DNA of 64,000 nt, from NCBI GenBank assembly GCA_023414355.1, contig JAEZOB010000062.1, forward strand, positions 38,060 through 102,059. Direction: 5' to 3'. The translations under genes and the position numbers were made by a program. This document shows, piece by piece, positions 8,199-17,473 of this stretch; position 1 is the first letter of the stretch, and each line of letters starts with the position of its first letter. The notes beneath the pieces are model-generated. The model did not search any database. It saw only the letters and a list, made by a program, of their open reading frames with translations, and was not told the origin of the DNA. The DNA comes from Bacillota bacterium (GTDB lineage Bacteria; Bacillota; Clostridia; Lachnospirales; Lachnospiraceae).

Positions 8199-11033
8199 TT
8201 AATTGTCCTCTTTCAGTAACTTATTGATAATCGATGATATTTTTTTATCAAAGGCTTCTTTGGTAAAATACTGCTCGTAGGTTCTTCTGCCTCTGGCCTT
8301 CAAGCTGTCTAGATCGTTGATATGATCAATCACATATATCATCTTATTCATAAGCTCTCTATAATCATTATTTTTGTAGACAAAACCATCCACACCATCC
8401 TGCAGTAAAGATGCAGTACCTGTATTTTCTGAGCATATTGCTATTTTGGAAAGCATCAGACATTCCGTCATAAACACAGGCATCGGATCATCGATGGAAG
8501 AACATACAATAGAGTCACATTGATTGTATAAATCCTTGATTTCGTCTCTAGATACTTCATTGATTAGTGTAATCTGCTCTGGATAAGCTTCCTTCAGCCG
8601 CAATAAGTCCCCATATATTATATCATTAATTTTGCGTCCAACAATAAAAAATCTACATTTTTCTATATATTCCTTCGGAAGAGCCATAATTGCTTTCGCA
8701 AAGATATCCTGACCCTTTCGCTCTTCTATCGTTCCTATGGTAGAAAACACCACTTTTCCTTCGATATCTTCCAGAATGTACTTATACTCTCTGCCAGCCT
8801 GGTCCGCATAATCCGGTACGCAATACAACAATTCTTCTGTGGGATAAGCCGGTCTGTATTCCTTTAACATTGCTCTGGCATATCCGCCGCCGCAATAGAC
8901 ATTGATATTCTTTCCTATTTCTGCCGGAAGCAGTTTATCGGCGCCTAACCGATAGCTCTCTCTGGATTCGTGTACCCACCATAAAACAGGTATCTTCTTA
9001 TCCTTCAGTTGATTGATATTACTGTATTGAACCAATGTACTTACGATGATCATATCAAAATTCATCGCCCATTTCACCCAGAAATCACTGCCATTGATTG
9101 AACTGTTAATGATCACATCAATTCCGTCCGATATTAATTCATTTCTCAGTTTTCCGTCATAGGGTGAGATAACAACAGCATAATTTCCCGCCTCACGGAT
9201 TGCTTTCGCAGCATAGTGAAGCGCTATTGGTGCTCCTGTCAAGGACAATTCATGGCTGACAAGAAGTATTGCTTTCCCGGATTTATTCGTATTATGTCCA
9301 TGATAAAATGCAACATCTGCCGGAACACTTTTTAACATCAGATATTTCATCTCATTCGTAAAATATGGATCATATTCTAGTTGATCCGCATATTTCTTCA
9401 GGATATATATATAAGCCGAGTCACTACCCTTGTAATACCAGCTGTCATACCAATCGCATTGATCTACCCGAATCACAGAATCTGCGCAGTAAAAGCAGCT
9501 CTTACCAAGAATTTTTACTTGATAGGATAATTCAACATTACTGAATTTATCCGGGGTATCTGTCTCATTCCACCCGCCAGCTTTCTCAAGGAGTTCTTTT
9601 CTGACAGCCAAACAGGTCGCTGATAATATGGTTACTTCTCTGCTCGCAAAAGCGGGCTCATTTGCTCCCTCTTTCAGTTCATTGGACTCTCCGTTAAACG
9701 GGATAGGGTAAAAACCAAACCCTCCGGATATCAATCCTGCATAACGAATCGTATTATCCGCCCTTACTATCTTTGGTGACACGGCCCCTATTTGCTCAAA
9801 AGCAAAGCAGGCTATGATTTTTCTGAGCCAATTCATATCAGTCATTGTTGCTGAATCCTGTAGGAACAGTATGATCTCACCCTTGGCAGAAGCAGCTCCG
9901 GCATTACATTTTCCGGAATAATTAAAGGTGTCTTCATATACTACATATGTAATGTTACTAAATACACCATATTCTTCCTTCAGCCTGCCGCATAAATCAC
10001 TGCTTGTTACTGTGATGATCTCATAAGTAGGATAATCCGTTGTTGCAAGTATGGACCTGATACATTTTTGAATTAATTGAAAATCATCAGTCGGAATGAC
10101 AATAGAAACCCTTGGTGCATCATATTTCAATGAAATTGTACAAGAAGCATGATTGATACAGGAATTACCTATATATCCCGTTCTATTGAGTGCATTATTA
10201 ATCACAGATGCTTTATGATAAAGATTATTTTCTTCATACAGACTGTTTCTTAAAAGAATAATTCGATTTACATGCAAAGCACTGTCCTCTACTTGAAGTG
10301 CTTTTAATACGGCATCGTTAATTCTAGCAGAAAAGACAATATCGTCTGCTAGAAATCCTTGAATTTTCTTGATTATTTCGACAGAAAACAAGACTCCCTG
10401 TTCCATATATAAGCTACAGAGTTCATACACCGGAGAGTAATCCGGTTTTATAAAATACCTTAGCTTACGATCGTCCGCTCCGTCAAAGATACACTCATCG
10501 CAATATACAATTGCTGGTGATTGCGCCTCTACCTTTTGAGCAAATAACAAAAGCGCATTTGGATGTAATAAATTGCCGGCACGAATTACAAAGACATAAT
10601 CCTGCTTTACTTCGGGAAGGATTTTGTCATAGACCTCACCCGGATGCTTTTTATAATAAAAAAACGTATCTTCTTCATTCTTGGGATGATTTTCAGGTGC
10701 TACAAAAGTAATACTATAATTTTTGTATGATTGTCTATGAAGGCTCTCGATAGTTTTTTTAATATCAGATACCTGATTGCCGATTTCTATGATCACTGAA
10801 ATACTTTTAATGGCAGTATCCTTCGGCATTTCGAGTTTCTGTTGATATTCATAGATATCGCATTCAACTATAATATCGTCCTTTTGTCTTGTACTCACTG
10901 TAATTACAGCATGCTTAAGCCTTGTTAACCCGCCTTTTGAAAGCTCTTTCCATATCTTAGAGGGTATTTTTCTTTTTTCTGCTGTGTTATGAAATGCGAT
11001 TAACAATAACTTTGCCTTATTAACTAAGCTCAT
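8199..11033 (-). CDS. Large multidomain glycosyltransferase (GT2 modules plus GT4)
   Basis: The 944-residue protein appears to contain a degenerate GT2-like segment (about 75-260) and a second GT2 domain (about 307-560, beginning VSIVIPTDDFQ and with an acidic LFLQDSATMTD stretch). A GT4 domain follows at about 585-940, starting ILLVSHELSLTGAP with the FFIVGR core and the E-rich DDPMPVFMTE segment. Such fusions are common in surface glycan loci and can add two different sugars in succession. It lies between the methyltransferase-coiled coil gene and another GT4 gene. A GGGAGA site precedes the ATG at 11033. The first GT2 segment lacks an obvious DXD, so its activity is doubtful. Confidence 0.82.
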   Translation of the reverse strand: MSLVNKAKLLLIAFHNTAEKRKIPSKIWKELSKGGLTRLKHAVITVSTRQKDDIIVECDIYEYQQKLEMPKDTAIKSISVIIEIGNQVSDIKKTIESLHRQSYKNYSITFVAPENHPKNEEDTFFYYKKHPGEVYDKILPEVKQDYVFVIRAGNLLHPNALLLFAQKVEAQSPAIVYCDECIFDGADDRKLRYFIKPDYSPVYELCSLYMEQGVLFSVEIIKKIQGFLADDIVFSARINDAVLKALQVEDSALHVNRIILLRNSLYEENNLYHKASVINNALNRTGYIGNSCINHASCTISLKYDAPRVSIVIPTDDFQLIQKCIRSILATTDYPTYEIITVTSSDLCGRLKEEYGVFSNITYVVYEDTFNYSGKCNAGAASAKGEIILFLQDSATMTDMNWLRKIIACFAFEQIGAVSPKIVRADNTIRYAGLISGGFGFYPIPFNGESNELKEGANEPAFASREVTILSATCLAVRKELLEKAGGWNETDTPDKFSNVELSYQVKILGKSCFYCADSVIRVDQCDWYDSWYYKGSDSAYIYILKKYADQLEYDPYFTNEMKYLMLKSVPADVAFYHGHNTNKSGKAILLVSHELSLTGAPIALHYAAKAIREAGNYAVVISPYDGKLRNELISDGIDVIINSSINGSDFWVKWAMNFDMIIVSTLVQYSNINQLKDKKIPVLWWVHESRESYRLGADKLLPAEIGKNINVYCGGGYARAMLKEYRPAYPTEELLYCVPDYADQAGREYKYILEDIEGKVVFSTIGTIEERKGQDIFAKAIMALPKEYIEKCRFFIVGRKINDIIYGDLLRLKEAYPEQITLINEVSRDEIKDLYNQCDSIVCSSIDDPMPVFMTECLMLSKIAICSENTGTASLLQDGVDGFVYKNNDYRELMNKMIYVIDHINDLDSLKARGRRTYEQYFTKEAFDKKISSIINKLLKEDN

Positions 11034-11052
11034 ACCCTTCTCCCGTTTGTCC

Positions 11053-12618
11053 TTATTTTCGAAGCATAACCCTTTTAATCAGCTTTTTGAATCTGTTTTT
11101 TTTGCGTGCAATCTCTTCTGTTAATCCAATATTTGCTCTTTGCAAATCTATAATGATATTATTCATATCACTGACTGTCTTACTGAACTCACTGATGATT
11201 TTATTCAGATCATCAATTACCCTGCGTTTATCCTCATACATATCGACTGCATTCTGGATCTCGGTCTGTTTATAAAGTATGGCATGCTCCAGACGGTTAT
11301 TCTCGTTTGCATATTCCTGTAATTTCTCATTCAGAGACATAGCTACCTGCTCAAGACGGTTGTTCTCGCTTGCATATTCCTGCAATTTATTATTCAGAGA
11401 CATGGTTACTTGCTCCAGATGGTTGTTCTCGCTTGCATATTCCTGTAATTTATTATTCAGAGACATGGTTACTTGCTCCAAACGGTTGTTCTCGCTTGCA
11501 GACTCTTGTAATTTATCATTCAGGAGCATGACTGCCTCCGCCAAAACAGGTTGTCCGAGAACTCCCGATACTTCGATTCGGCTGATGCTCTTCTTCCCAG
11601 AATGCTCTGCGTAAATACTTGCCGATTCGTTCAAAAAGTATACCCTATTCTCTCCCGGGATACCATATTGGGTAATGCTTAGGCTGCTGTTTGAAGCCAC
11701 CTTAATATCCTGTAGATAGCAAGGTTCATAGCTTAAGTCTATTCTCAGCTGACGAACAGATCGCAACTCTTCAAATGTAAACTCTACACGAAAGCTATTG
11801 TTATTCTCAATTCTATAATTTTGTTGAAATTTCTCTTCTTCATTAAAACCGTTCCCGGTATCCACGTACAAAATCGCGGACATAGTGTCAAATCCGACTG
11901 AAGTCGCCTTCTCTATACAAATCGTTTCTTGATGTGATTGATAATATTCATCTTTTATAGCAGTACATACAAACTGATAAGCATCGGCAAAGTCACGGTT
12001 CTTTAAATAATTCTCCTGCTCCTTAGGAAGCATCTCGTAGCAGTTATCTAAGCCCGCATTCTCAACATTAACATGAACGATCTTTTCCTTTTCTATGACT
12101 AATTCCGCACTACGAAAAAACTGCTCCAGTGATTCATAGGCAAAAAATTTCACATGTGTGTTATCCAACAAACCTGTGTTTCTGTATTGGAATTTATTAT
12201 TCAGCAGATCGATAATGACTGCATTATGCGCGATATTTGGTATGGATGTTAATACTCGACCATCATTTTTTAGTAATTCGGCCGCCTTGGCAAGTACCTT
12301 CTCCGGATGAATCAGGTGTTCTAACACATCCGCAAAAATGATATAATCAAAGCTAATATCTGAAAATTTTTGAAACCATTCGTAATTCTCTACATCCCCT
12401 AAAATACCGTCTTTTGCATAATTCATTACATAATGATAGGCTTCTTCATCAATCTCTGCGATATACACCTCGCAATTTAATTCCTTAGTCAGATATTTCG
12501 TCAATCTGCCCATCGCTGGACCGAATTCCAGAACGACAGAATTGGTCCCTATTTGATCAACAATTAAAGACAAAGAATTTTCATAAGTTAATTCCAAGGG
12601 TTCGTCATATTTATTCAA
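11053..12618 (-). CDS. SAM methyltransferase with tandem-repeat coiled coil (WbdD-like chain terminator candidate)
   Basis: Residues about 20-200 form a class I SAM-dependent methyltransferase, with VVLEFGPAMGRLTKYL as the glycine-rich SAM loop and DYIIFADVLEHL as a post-motif. A beta-rich middle follows. Residues 366-449 are four 21-residue repeats (three heptads each, type LNNKLQEYASENNRLEQVTMS), and then more coiled coil. The tail is strongly basic (KKNRFKKLIKRVMLRK) and may bind membrane. It starts at a TTG (12618) behind a GAGG site, three bases from the stop of the ABC ATPase gene. This matches the layout of WbdD, which caps O-antigen chains and measures length with a coiled coil, but no kinase domain is visible here. 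Methylation of the glycan terminus is inference. Confidence 0.72.
   Translation of the reverse strand: MNKYDEPLELTYENSLSLIVDQIGTNSVVLEFGPAMGRLTKYLTKELNCEVYIAEIDEEAYHYVMNYAKDGILGDVENYEWFQKFSDISFDYIIFADVLEHLIHPEKVLAKAAELLKNDGRVLTSIPNIAHNAVIIDLLNNKFQYRNTGLLDNTHVKFFAYESLEQFFRSAELVIEKEKIVHVNVENAGLDNCYEMLPKEQENYLKNRDFADAYQFVCTAIKDEYYQSHQETICIEKATSVGFDTMSAILYVDTGNGFNEEEKFQQNYRIENNNSFRVEFTFEELRSVRQLRIDLSYEPCYLQDIKVASNSSLSITQYGIPGENRVYFLNESASIYAEHSGKKSISRIEVSGVLGQPVLAEAVMLLNDKLQESASENNRLEQVTMSLNNKLQEYASENNHLEQVTMSLNNKLQEYASENNRLEQVAMSLNEKLQEYANENNRLEHAILYKQTEIQNAVDMYEDKRRVIDDLNKIISEFSKTVSDMNNIIIDLQRANIGLTEEIARKKNRFKKLIKRVMLRK
11272..11523. repeat. Four tandem 63-bp repeats inside the methyltransferase gene
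   Basis: Four contiguous 63-bp units (11461-11523, 11398-11460, 11335-11397, 11272-11334) encode near-identical 21-residue, three-heptad coiled-coil segments. The two central copies are almost identical, which suggests recent copy-number change by slippage or recombination in frame. Confidence 0.9.
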
Positions 12619-12621
12619 AGT

Positions 12622-13815
12622 TTATGCCTCATTTCCCATGCTCCACTGGTGATCCAGAATAAAAATCCCTTCTCCTACATAAGGTGTGTTAACAAAGAAC
12701 TCTTTCATTCTTCCTCTGTATTCGATTGGCACCTGAGCATTCCTTTCATAGATAGCTACATCAAAATAATAAGAACCACCAAGCAGATTTACCCTATTAT
12801 ATTTCAAATAGATTGTATTTTTACCAAGCCTGTAATCAACGCTGTATTTATCAAGTAAAGTATTTAAGCCGCAGATATACTTATTATCAATTGATAAAAT
12901 TGCAATTCCTATTACTATATTTTCAATCTCTTTATAAATCGAAAAATCTAATTTAATTATTACTTGTTCCCCATAATTCATAGCTTCAATTGTATTATAC
13001 TTGCTGTCAAGGATTTCAATCTGATTGATTTCACCAAGATCTGAGGATACAACGTAACTTCCTACTTTCTCTTCCGCTTCTTTTCTCTTCAGATAGTCCA
13101 GATATTTATCGGTTACTGTATCTGTTCCTCCCACGCTTTCCAGTTTACCGTCACGGAGCCAGATACAGTGATTACAGTATCTCTTTATACTATTAATGTC
13201 ATGGGATACATATAGTATCGTCTTTCCCCTGTCTCTGAATTCATTGAACTTGTCCATACATTTCAGCTGAAAATCCAAATCTCCTACAGCAAGTGCCTCA
13301 TCAACAATAAGGATATCCGGATCCACGTTAATTGCTACCGAAAATGCCAAGCGTGCAAACATACCGCTAGAATAGGTTTTCACGGGTTGATGAATAAACT
13401 CTCCGATATCGGCAAAGGAAATAATATCCTCCAGCTTACTCTTAATGACTGCTTCTGTATAGCCCAAGATCGTACCGTTAAGAAATATATTCTGAATACC
13501 TGTGTATTCCATATTAAAGCCTGCACCTAATTCAAGAATAGAGGAAATCCTGCCCTGCTTAACAATATTTCCTGAGGTCGGATTCAGTACTCCGGTGATG
13601 ATCTTAAGAAGCGTAGATTTACCTGATCCGTTTTTACCTAATATTCCCAGAATATCCCCTTTGTTTACATCAAATGACACATCATCCAATGCGTTGAACT
13701 CACGGCTGTATACTTTTCTTGTCGGAAGTACTGCTTCCTTCAATCTATCTAAGGGTTTATCATATATTTTATATGATTTAGTCAGATTTCTTACACTGAT
13801 AATTACTTCATTCAT
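12622..13815 (-). CDS. Polysaccharide ABC exporter ATPase (Wzt/TagH type) with C-terminal domain
   Basis: Residues 1-245 are an ABC ATPase: Walker A GKNGSGKS at 60-67, signature YSSGMFARLAFS, and Walker B DILIVDEALAVGD. This is the Wzt/TagH subgroup that exports undecaprenyl-linked glycans. Residues about 250-397 form an additional beta-sandwich-like domain comparable with the Wzt C-terminal domain that recognises the capped end of the O-antigen in E. coli O8/O9a. The permease partner is immediately upstream and the putative chain-capping methyltransferase immediately downstream. That order supports export of a pre-assembled, terminally modified polysaccharide. A teichoic acid substrate is possible. 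Confidence 0.88.
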   Translation of the reverse strand: MNEVIISVRNLTKSYKIYDKPLDRLKEAVLPTRKVYSREFNALDDVSFDVNKGDILGILGKNGSGKSTLLKIITGVLNPTSGNIVKQGRISSILELGAGFNMEYTGIQNIFLNGTILGYTEAVIKSKLEDIISFADIGEFIHQPVKTYSSGMFARLAFSVAINVDPDILIVDEALAVGDLDFQLKCMDKFNEFRDRGKTILYVSHDINSIKRYCNHCIWLRDGKLESVGGTDTVTDKYLDYLKRKEAEEKVGSYVVSSDLGEINQIEILDSKYNTIEAMNYGEQVIIKLDFSIYKEIENIVIGIAILSIDNKYICGLNTLLDKYSVDYRLGKNTIYLKYNRVNLLGGSYYFDVAIYERNAQVPIEYRGRMKEFFVNTPYVGEGIFILDHQWSMGNEA

Positions 13816-13839
13816 ACTTATTCTTCCCTACTTCTCTAT

Positions 13840-14871
13840 TTATAGCACATCGGCAAAATGAGTTTTCAATTTTGTAAATAACACTGAGCCAATCAAAAGA
13901 ATGATCAAAGTAACGCTCCAGAAATATAAGGTTTGCTTCACATTTTGATAAAACAGTATGTTCGTCAGCATACAATCTCTATAACCCTGCACAATGTAAT
14001 ACATCGGATTTAACTTGAAGATCCAAACAAATTGATCCGGAATCATGTTGGTCTGCCACATAATCGGGGTCAGCCACATTCCGAATTGGAGTATGATATT
14101 CATGATCTGTCCCAAATCCTTAAAAAAGACTATTAAGGATGAGGTAATAAAGGATAATCCAATCACCAATACGCACATACAGAAAAGATAATATATAATC
14201 TGCAGCATATACACAGTCGGAGGTATCTGATAGATTATGAACATGAAAAATATAAATACAATAAAAGTGATATGAACGACTAACGATGATAATACTTTAA
14301 CGATCGGAAGAATACCGATCTTAAATACCACCTTTTTCACCAGATAGCTGTAGTCGATAAATGCATTCGTTGCACTGCCCCAAGCATCCGAAAAGAAAAA
14401 CCACGGTACTAGTCCGCAAGCCAACCACAGTATAAAAGGGATATCTTCAATCGGTCTCGATTTGAATCCCACCTGGAACACAAACCAAAACATCAGTATT
14501 GTACATAACGGCTGAACAAAGGCCCACACTATACCAAAATACGAACCCGCATACTTTGTCTTAAAATCATTTCCGGTCAGAGATAGGATCAGTTTTCGAT
14601 TAATTAATAAATCGACAAACAAATTATAGATTACTCTGAGCCTAATAAATTTATAAAATATAATAATGGATGCTAAAGATAAAAGAAAGGGCATAACTAA
14701 TAATACAACTCTATTGGTTTTAAAATCCGCATCTGAAAACAAGTAAATTCCTTTTTGATGAAAATTCATTGCGATCAGATATCTGTATACAATCATAAAG
14801 ATTAGAAACAAGCTTAGGTATACCGCAACTCTTATCAGCTTAGGTCTATATTTTTTCATCTTGTTTAGCAT
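13840..14871 (-). CDS. Polysaccharide ABC exporter permease (Wzm/TagG type)
   Basis: The 343-residue membrane protein ends in an ABC-2 permease domain of about 250 residues with six predicted helices, containing LSLTGNDFKTKYAGSYFGIVW-like sequence typical of Wzm/TagG/KpsM. About 85 extra N-terminal residues add two hydrophobic helices not found in the shortest family members. It pairs with the ATPase gene 24 bases downstream to carry a lipid-linked glycan across the cytoplasmic membrane. The start follows a GGGG-rich site. Confidence 0.88.
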   Translation of the reverse strand: MLNKMKKYRPKLIRVAVYLSLFLIFMIVYRYLIAMNFHQKGIYLFSDADFKTNRVVLLVMPFLLSLASIIIFYKFIRLRVIYNLFVDLLINRKLILSLTGNDFKTKYAGSYFGIVWAFVQPLCTILMFWFVFQVGFKSRPIEDIPFILWLACGLVPWFFFSDAWGSATNAFIDYSYLVKKVVFKIGILPIVKVLSSLVVHITFIVFIFFMFIIYQIPPTVYMLQIIYYLFCMCVLVIGLSFITSSLIVFFKDLGQIMNIILQFGMWLTPIMWQTNMIPDQFVWIFKLNPMYYIVQGYRDCMLTNILFYQNVKQTLYFWSVTLIILLIGSVLFTKLKTHFADVL

Positions 14872-14892
14872 ATCATACCCCTAACAGTCATT

Positions 14893-15912
14893 CTATCTAT
14901 TCTGATACATTTTCTCATAATAATTCTGATAATCACCGCTGATTATCTTTTCCCACCAAGATTGATTATCCAGATACCAGCGGATCGTCTTTTTGATGCC
15001 TTCATCAAAGGTTGTTGTCGGACTCCAGCCGAGTTCTCCGTGTATCTTCGCAGGATCGATTGCATATCTCATATCATGTCCCGGACGATCTGTCACGTAA
15101 GAAATCAGGTCATCACTCTTGCCAAGCTCACGTATGATTGTCTGTACTACCTCAAGATTCGTTCTTTCATTATGACCGCCGATATTATAGATCTCTCCAA
15201 CCTTGCCCTGGTGGAGGATCAGGTCGATTGCGATACAGTGGTCCTCAACATACAGCCAGTCACGAACATTCTCACCCTTACCGTATACAGGAAGTGCTTT
15301 GCCATTCAGAGCATTGATAATCATTAACGGAATTAACTTCTCCGGGAAATGATAGGGTCCGTAATTATTCGAGCATCTTGAGATCGTAGCAGGTACCTTA
15401 AAGGTTCTTTGGTAAGCCTGTACCAGCAGATCTGCCGATGCTTTTGATGCAGAATAGGGGCTGGAGGTATGAATCGGGGTCTCCTCTGTGAAAAACAGAT
15501 CCACTCTGTCTAAAGGTAAATCGCCATAAACCTCATCTGTCGATACCTGATGATATCTTATAATCCCGTACTTTTTACATGCATCAAGAAGGACTCCTGT
15601 ACCGATAATATTTGTCTGTAGGAAGATACCAGGATCGGTAATGGAGCGATCAACATGACTCTCCGCAGCAAAATTTACAATAATATCGGGCTTTTCTTCT
15701 TCAAAAAGTCTATAGATAAAATCTCTATCTGCGATATCACCTTTTATAAACTTAATATTCTTATTATGTATCACAGCTTCTAAAGTTTCTATATTACCTG
15801 CATAGGTTAAATTATCCAAGCAGATGATATCATACTTCGGATATTTACCTACCATATAATGAATAAAGTTTCCTCCGATAAAGCCGGCTCCACCGGTAAC
15901 AATTATTTTCAT
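14893..15912 (-). CDS. rfbB: dTDP-glucose 4,6-dehydratase
   Basis: The 339-residue protein is of standard RmlB length. It shows GGAGFIGG at residues 7-14, the STDEVYGDL segment with catalytic Asp/Glu, and YSASKAS with the catalytic Tyr/Lys. It converts dTDP-glucose to dTDP-4-keto-6-deoxyglucose in the cytoplasm, the second step of dTDP-L-rhamnose synthesis. It follows rfbA and rfbC on the same transcript. No rfbD reductase gene follows in the window, so either that enzyme is encoded elsewhere or the locus makes a different 6-deoxy sugar. Confidence 0.95.
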   Translation of the reverse strand: MKIIVTGGAGFIGGNFIHYMVGKYPKYDIICLDNLTYAGNIETLEAVIHNKNIKFIKGDIADRDFIYRLFEEEKPDIIVNFAAESHVDRSITDPGIFLQTNIIGTGVLLDACKKYGIIRYHQVSTDEVYGDLPLDRVDLFFTEETPIHTSSPYSASKASADLLVQAYQRTFKVPATISRCSNNYGPYHFPEKLIPLMIINALNGKALPVYGKGENVRDWLYVEDHCIAIDLILHQGKVGEIYNIGGHNERTNLEVVQTIIRELGKSDDLISYVTDRPGHDMRYAIDPAKIHGELGWSPTTTFDEGIKKTIRWYLDNQSWWEKIISGDYQNYYEKMYQNR

Positions 15913-15969
15913 ATGGATTCTTAACCTTTCTATAGTTTTACTATTAAATCGTTCCTACGCACTGTTTCA

Positions 15970-16527
15970 TTAACCTAAATATTTAAAATCTATATCACTC
16001 TCGCATAGTTTTGGAGCTTTCAGATCCTTATCAGAGATGATTGGATTCTCCACTCCCCAATTTACATTCAACTCTTCATCGTTCCAGAGTATTGTTCTGT
16101 CAGCCTCATAATTATAGAAGTTATCCGCTTTATACACAAATTCTACATGTTCAGTCAGTGTGACAAAACCATGTAGGAAGCCTCTCGGTATTAATAGCTG
16201 GCGATTATTTTCAGCCGAAATCTCAACTGCAATCCACTGCTTATAGGTTGGGGAGCCTTCCCGCATATCTACAACGATATCCCTTACCGCTCCTCTAACG
16301 CAGCGAACAAGTTTGGCCTGAGCCGCTTCCCCTTTTTGAAAATGCAAGCCTCTTAATGTACTTTTCTGCTCAGAATAAGAATGATTATCCTGCACAAATT
16401 TATAATGCAAATCGGCATCTTCCATGGTTCGTTCTGACCAGCTTTCCATAAACCAGCCTCTGCTGTCACCAAATACTTTCGGTTCAAGAATATAAACATC
16501 CAGTAAATTCGTCTTTATTACATTCAT
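15970..16527 (-). CDS. rfbC: dTDP-4-dehydrorhamnose 3,5-epimerase
   Basis: From the ATG at 16527 the protein has 185 residues, the normal RmlC length, beginning MNVIKTNLLDVYILEP. The cupin core shows RGLHFQKG with the catalytic-type histidine, and the VDMREGSPTY and RGFLHGF segments. A longer in-frame start at 16605 would overlap rfbA and lacks a ribosome site, whereas TAGGAG stands about nine bases before 16527, so the shorter start is chosen. It epimerises dTDP-4-keto-6-deoxyglucose at C3 and C5. It lies 16 bases after the rfbA stop. Confidence 0.95.
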   Translation of the reverse strand: MNVIKTNLLDVYILEPKVFGDSRGWFMESWSERTMEDADLHYKFVQDNHSYSEQKSTLRGLHFQKGEAAQAKLVRCVRGAVRDIVVDMREGSPTYKQWIAVEISAENNRQLLIPRGFLHGFVTLTEHVEFVYKADNFYNYEADRTILWNDEELNVNWGVENPIISDKDLKAPKLCESDIDFKYLG

Positions 16528-16543
16528 AAGCCTTACTCCTATT

Positions 16544-17422
16544 TTAGTAGAATAATTTTCCTTCCGCAACCTTTCTAAGGTGCGCACCATACAAGGATTT
16601 TCCATATAAATCAGCTGCCTCCAGCAGTTTCTCCTTTGTGATCCATCCGTTAATATATGCGATTTCTTCGATAGCCGAGATCTGAATGCCCTGTCGCTTT
16701 TCGATTACCTTTACAAATTCAGAGGCTTCATTCAAAGCATCCATGGTTCCGGTATCCAGCCATGCATAACCTCTTCCTAAGGTGACTACATTCAGGGTTT
16801 CCTCTTCTAGATACATCCGATTCAAATCTGTAATCTCCAATTCACCTCTGGCAGATGGCTTTACCTGCTTTGCTTTATCACATACCCTGTTGTCATAAAA
16901 ATATAAGCCTGTGACACAATAATTTGATTTGGGATGCTTCGGTTTTTCTTCGATGGAAATTGCTTTCCCATTATCATTAAATTCAACGATTCCGAAGCGT
17001 TCCGGGTCATCCACATAATAACCGAATACCGTAGCTCCGTGTTTTCTGGAAGCTGCCTCCTTCAGATGCTTGGTCAGACCATTGCCATAAAAGATATTGT
17101 CACCAAGAACCATGGCACAGGAGTCCCCGTTTATGAATTCCTCGCCGATCAAGAAAGCTTGCGCCAAACCGTCGGGAGAAGGCTGTTCTGCATAGCTGAG
17201 GCTGATTCCAATACTTGACCCATCCCCTAGTAATTTTTTAAAATTTGGGAGATCATGCGGTGTTGAGATGATTAGAATTTCTTTAATCCCCGCCAGCATT
17301 AAGGTGGATAACGGATAATAAATCATCGGTTTATCATAAACCGGTAGAAGCTGCTTCGATGTAACCATAGTTAACGGATAAAGTCTTGTGCCTGACCCGC
17401 CGGCTAATATAATACCTTTCAT
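16544..17422 (-). CDS. rfbA: Glucose-1-phosphate thymidylyltransferase
   Basis: This 292-residue nucleotidyltransferase opens MKGIILAGGSGTRLYPLT, the RmlA signature. It also holds the KQLLPVYDKPMIYYPL substrate loop, GDNIFYG and EEKPKHPKSNY motifs. It makes dTDP-glucose from dTTP and glucose-1-phosphate, the committed step feeding rfbC and rfbB next to it. Full length and intact. A small hairpin (AAGGAGAA/TTCTCCTT) separates it from the upstream glycosyltransferase gene and may reduce read-through. Confidence 0.96.
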   Translation of the reverse strand: MKGIILAGGSGTRLYPLTMVTSKQLLPVYDKPMIYYPLSTLMLAGIKEILIISTPHDLPNFKKLLGDGSSIGISLSYAEQPSPDGLAQAFLIGEEFINGDSCAMVLGDNIFYGNGLTKHLKEAASRKHGATVFGYYVDDPERFGIVEFNDNGKAISIEEKPKHPKSNYCVTGLYFYDNRVCDKAKQVKPSARGELEITDLNRMYLEEETLNVVTLGRGYAWLDTGTMDALNEASEFVKVIEKRQGIQISAIEEIAYINGWITKEKLLEAADLYGKSLYGAHLRKVAEGKLFY

Positions 17423-17452
17423 ATCAATACTCCTTTAGTTTAAATTATATTA

Positions 17453-17472
17453 AGGAGAATGGTTTCTCCTTG
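17453..17472. terminator. Weak hairpin between glycosyltransferase gene and rfbA
   Basis: The inverted repeat AAGGAGA-ATGGT-TTCTCCTT lies in the gap before rfbA. On the minus strand it is followed by an A/T-rich but not U-only stretch, so it is a weak or partial terminator, or it masks the AAGGAG sequence. Confidence 0.4.
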
Positions 17473-17473
17473 T

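Noticed and set aside
16528..16605. N-terminal extension of RfbC into rfbA
   Set aside because: The extension overlaps rfbA coding sequence, is not part of the cupin family, and a good ribosome site supports the start at 16527.
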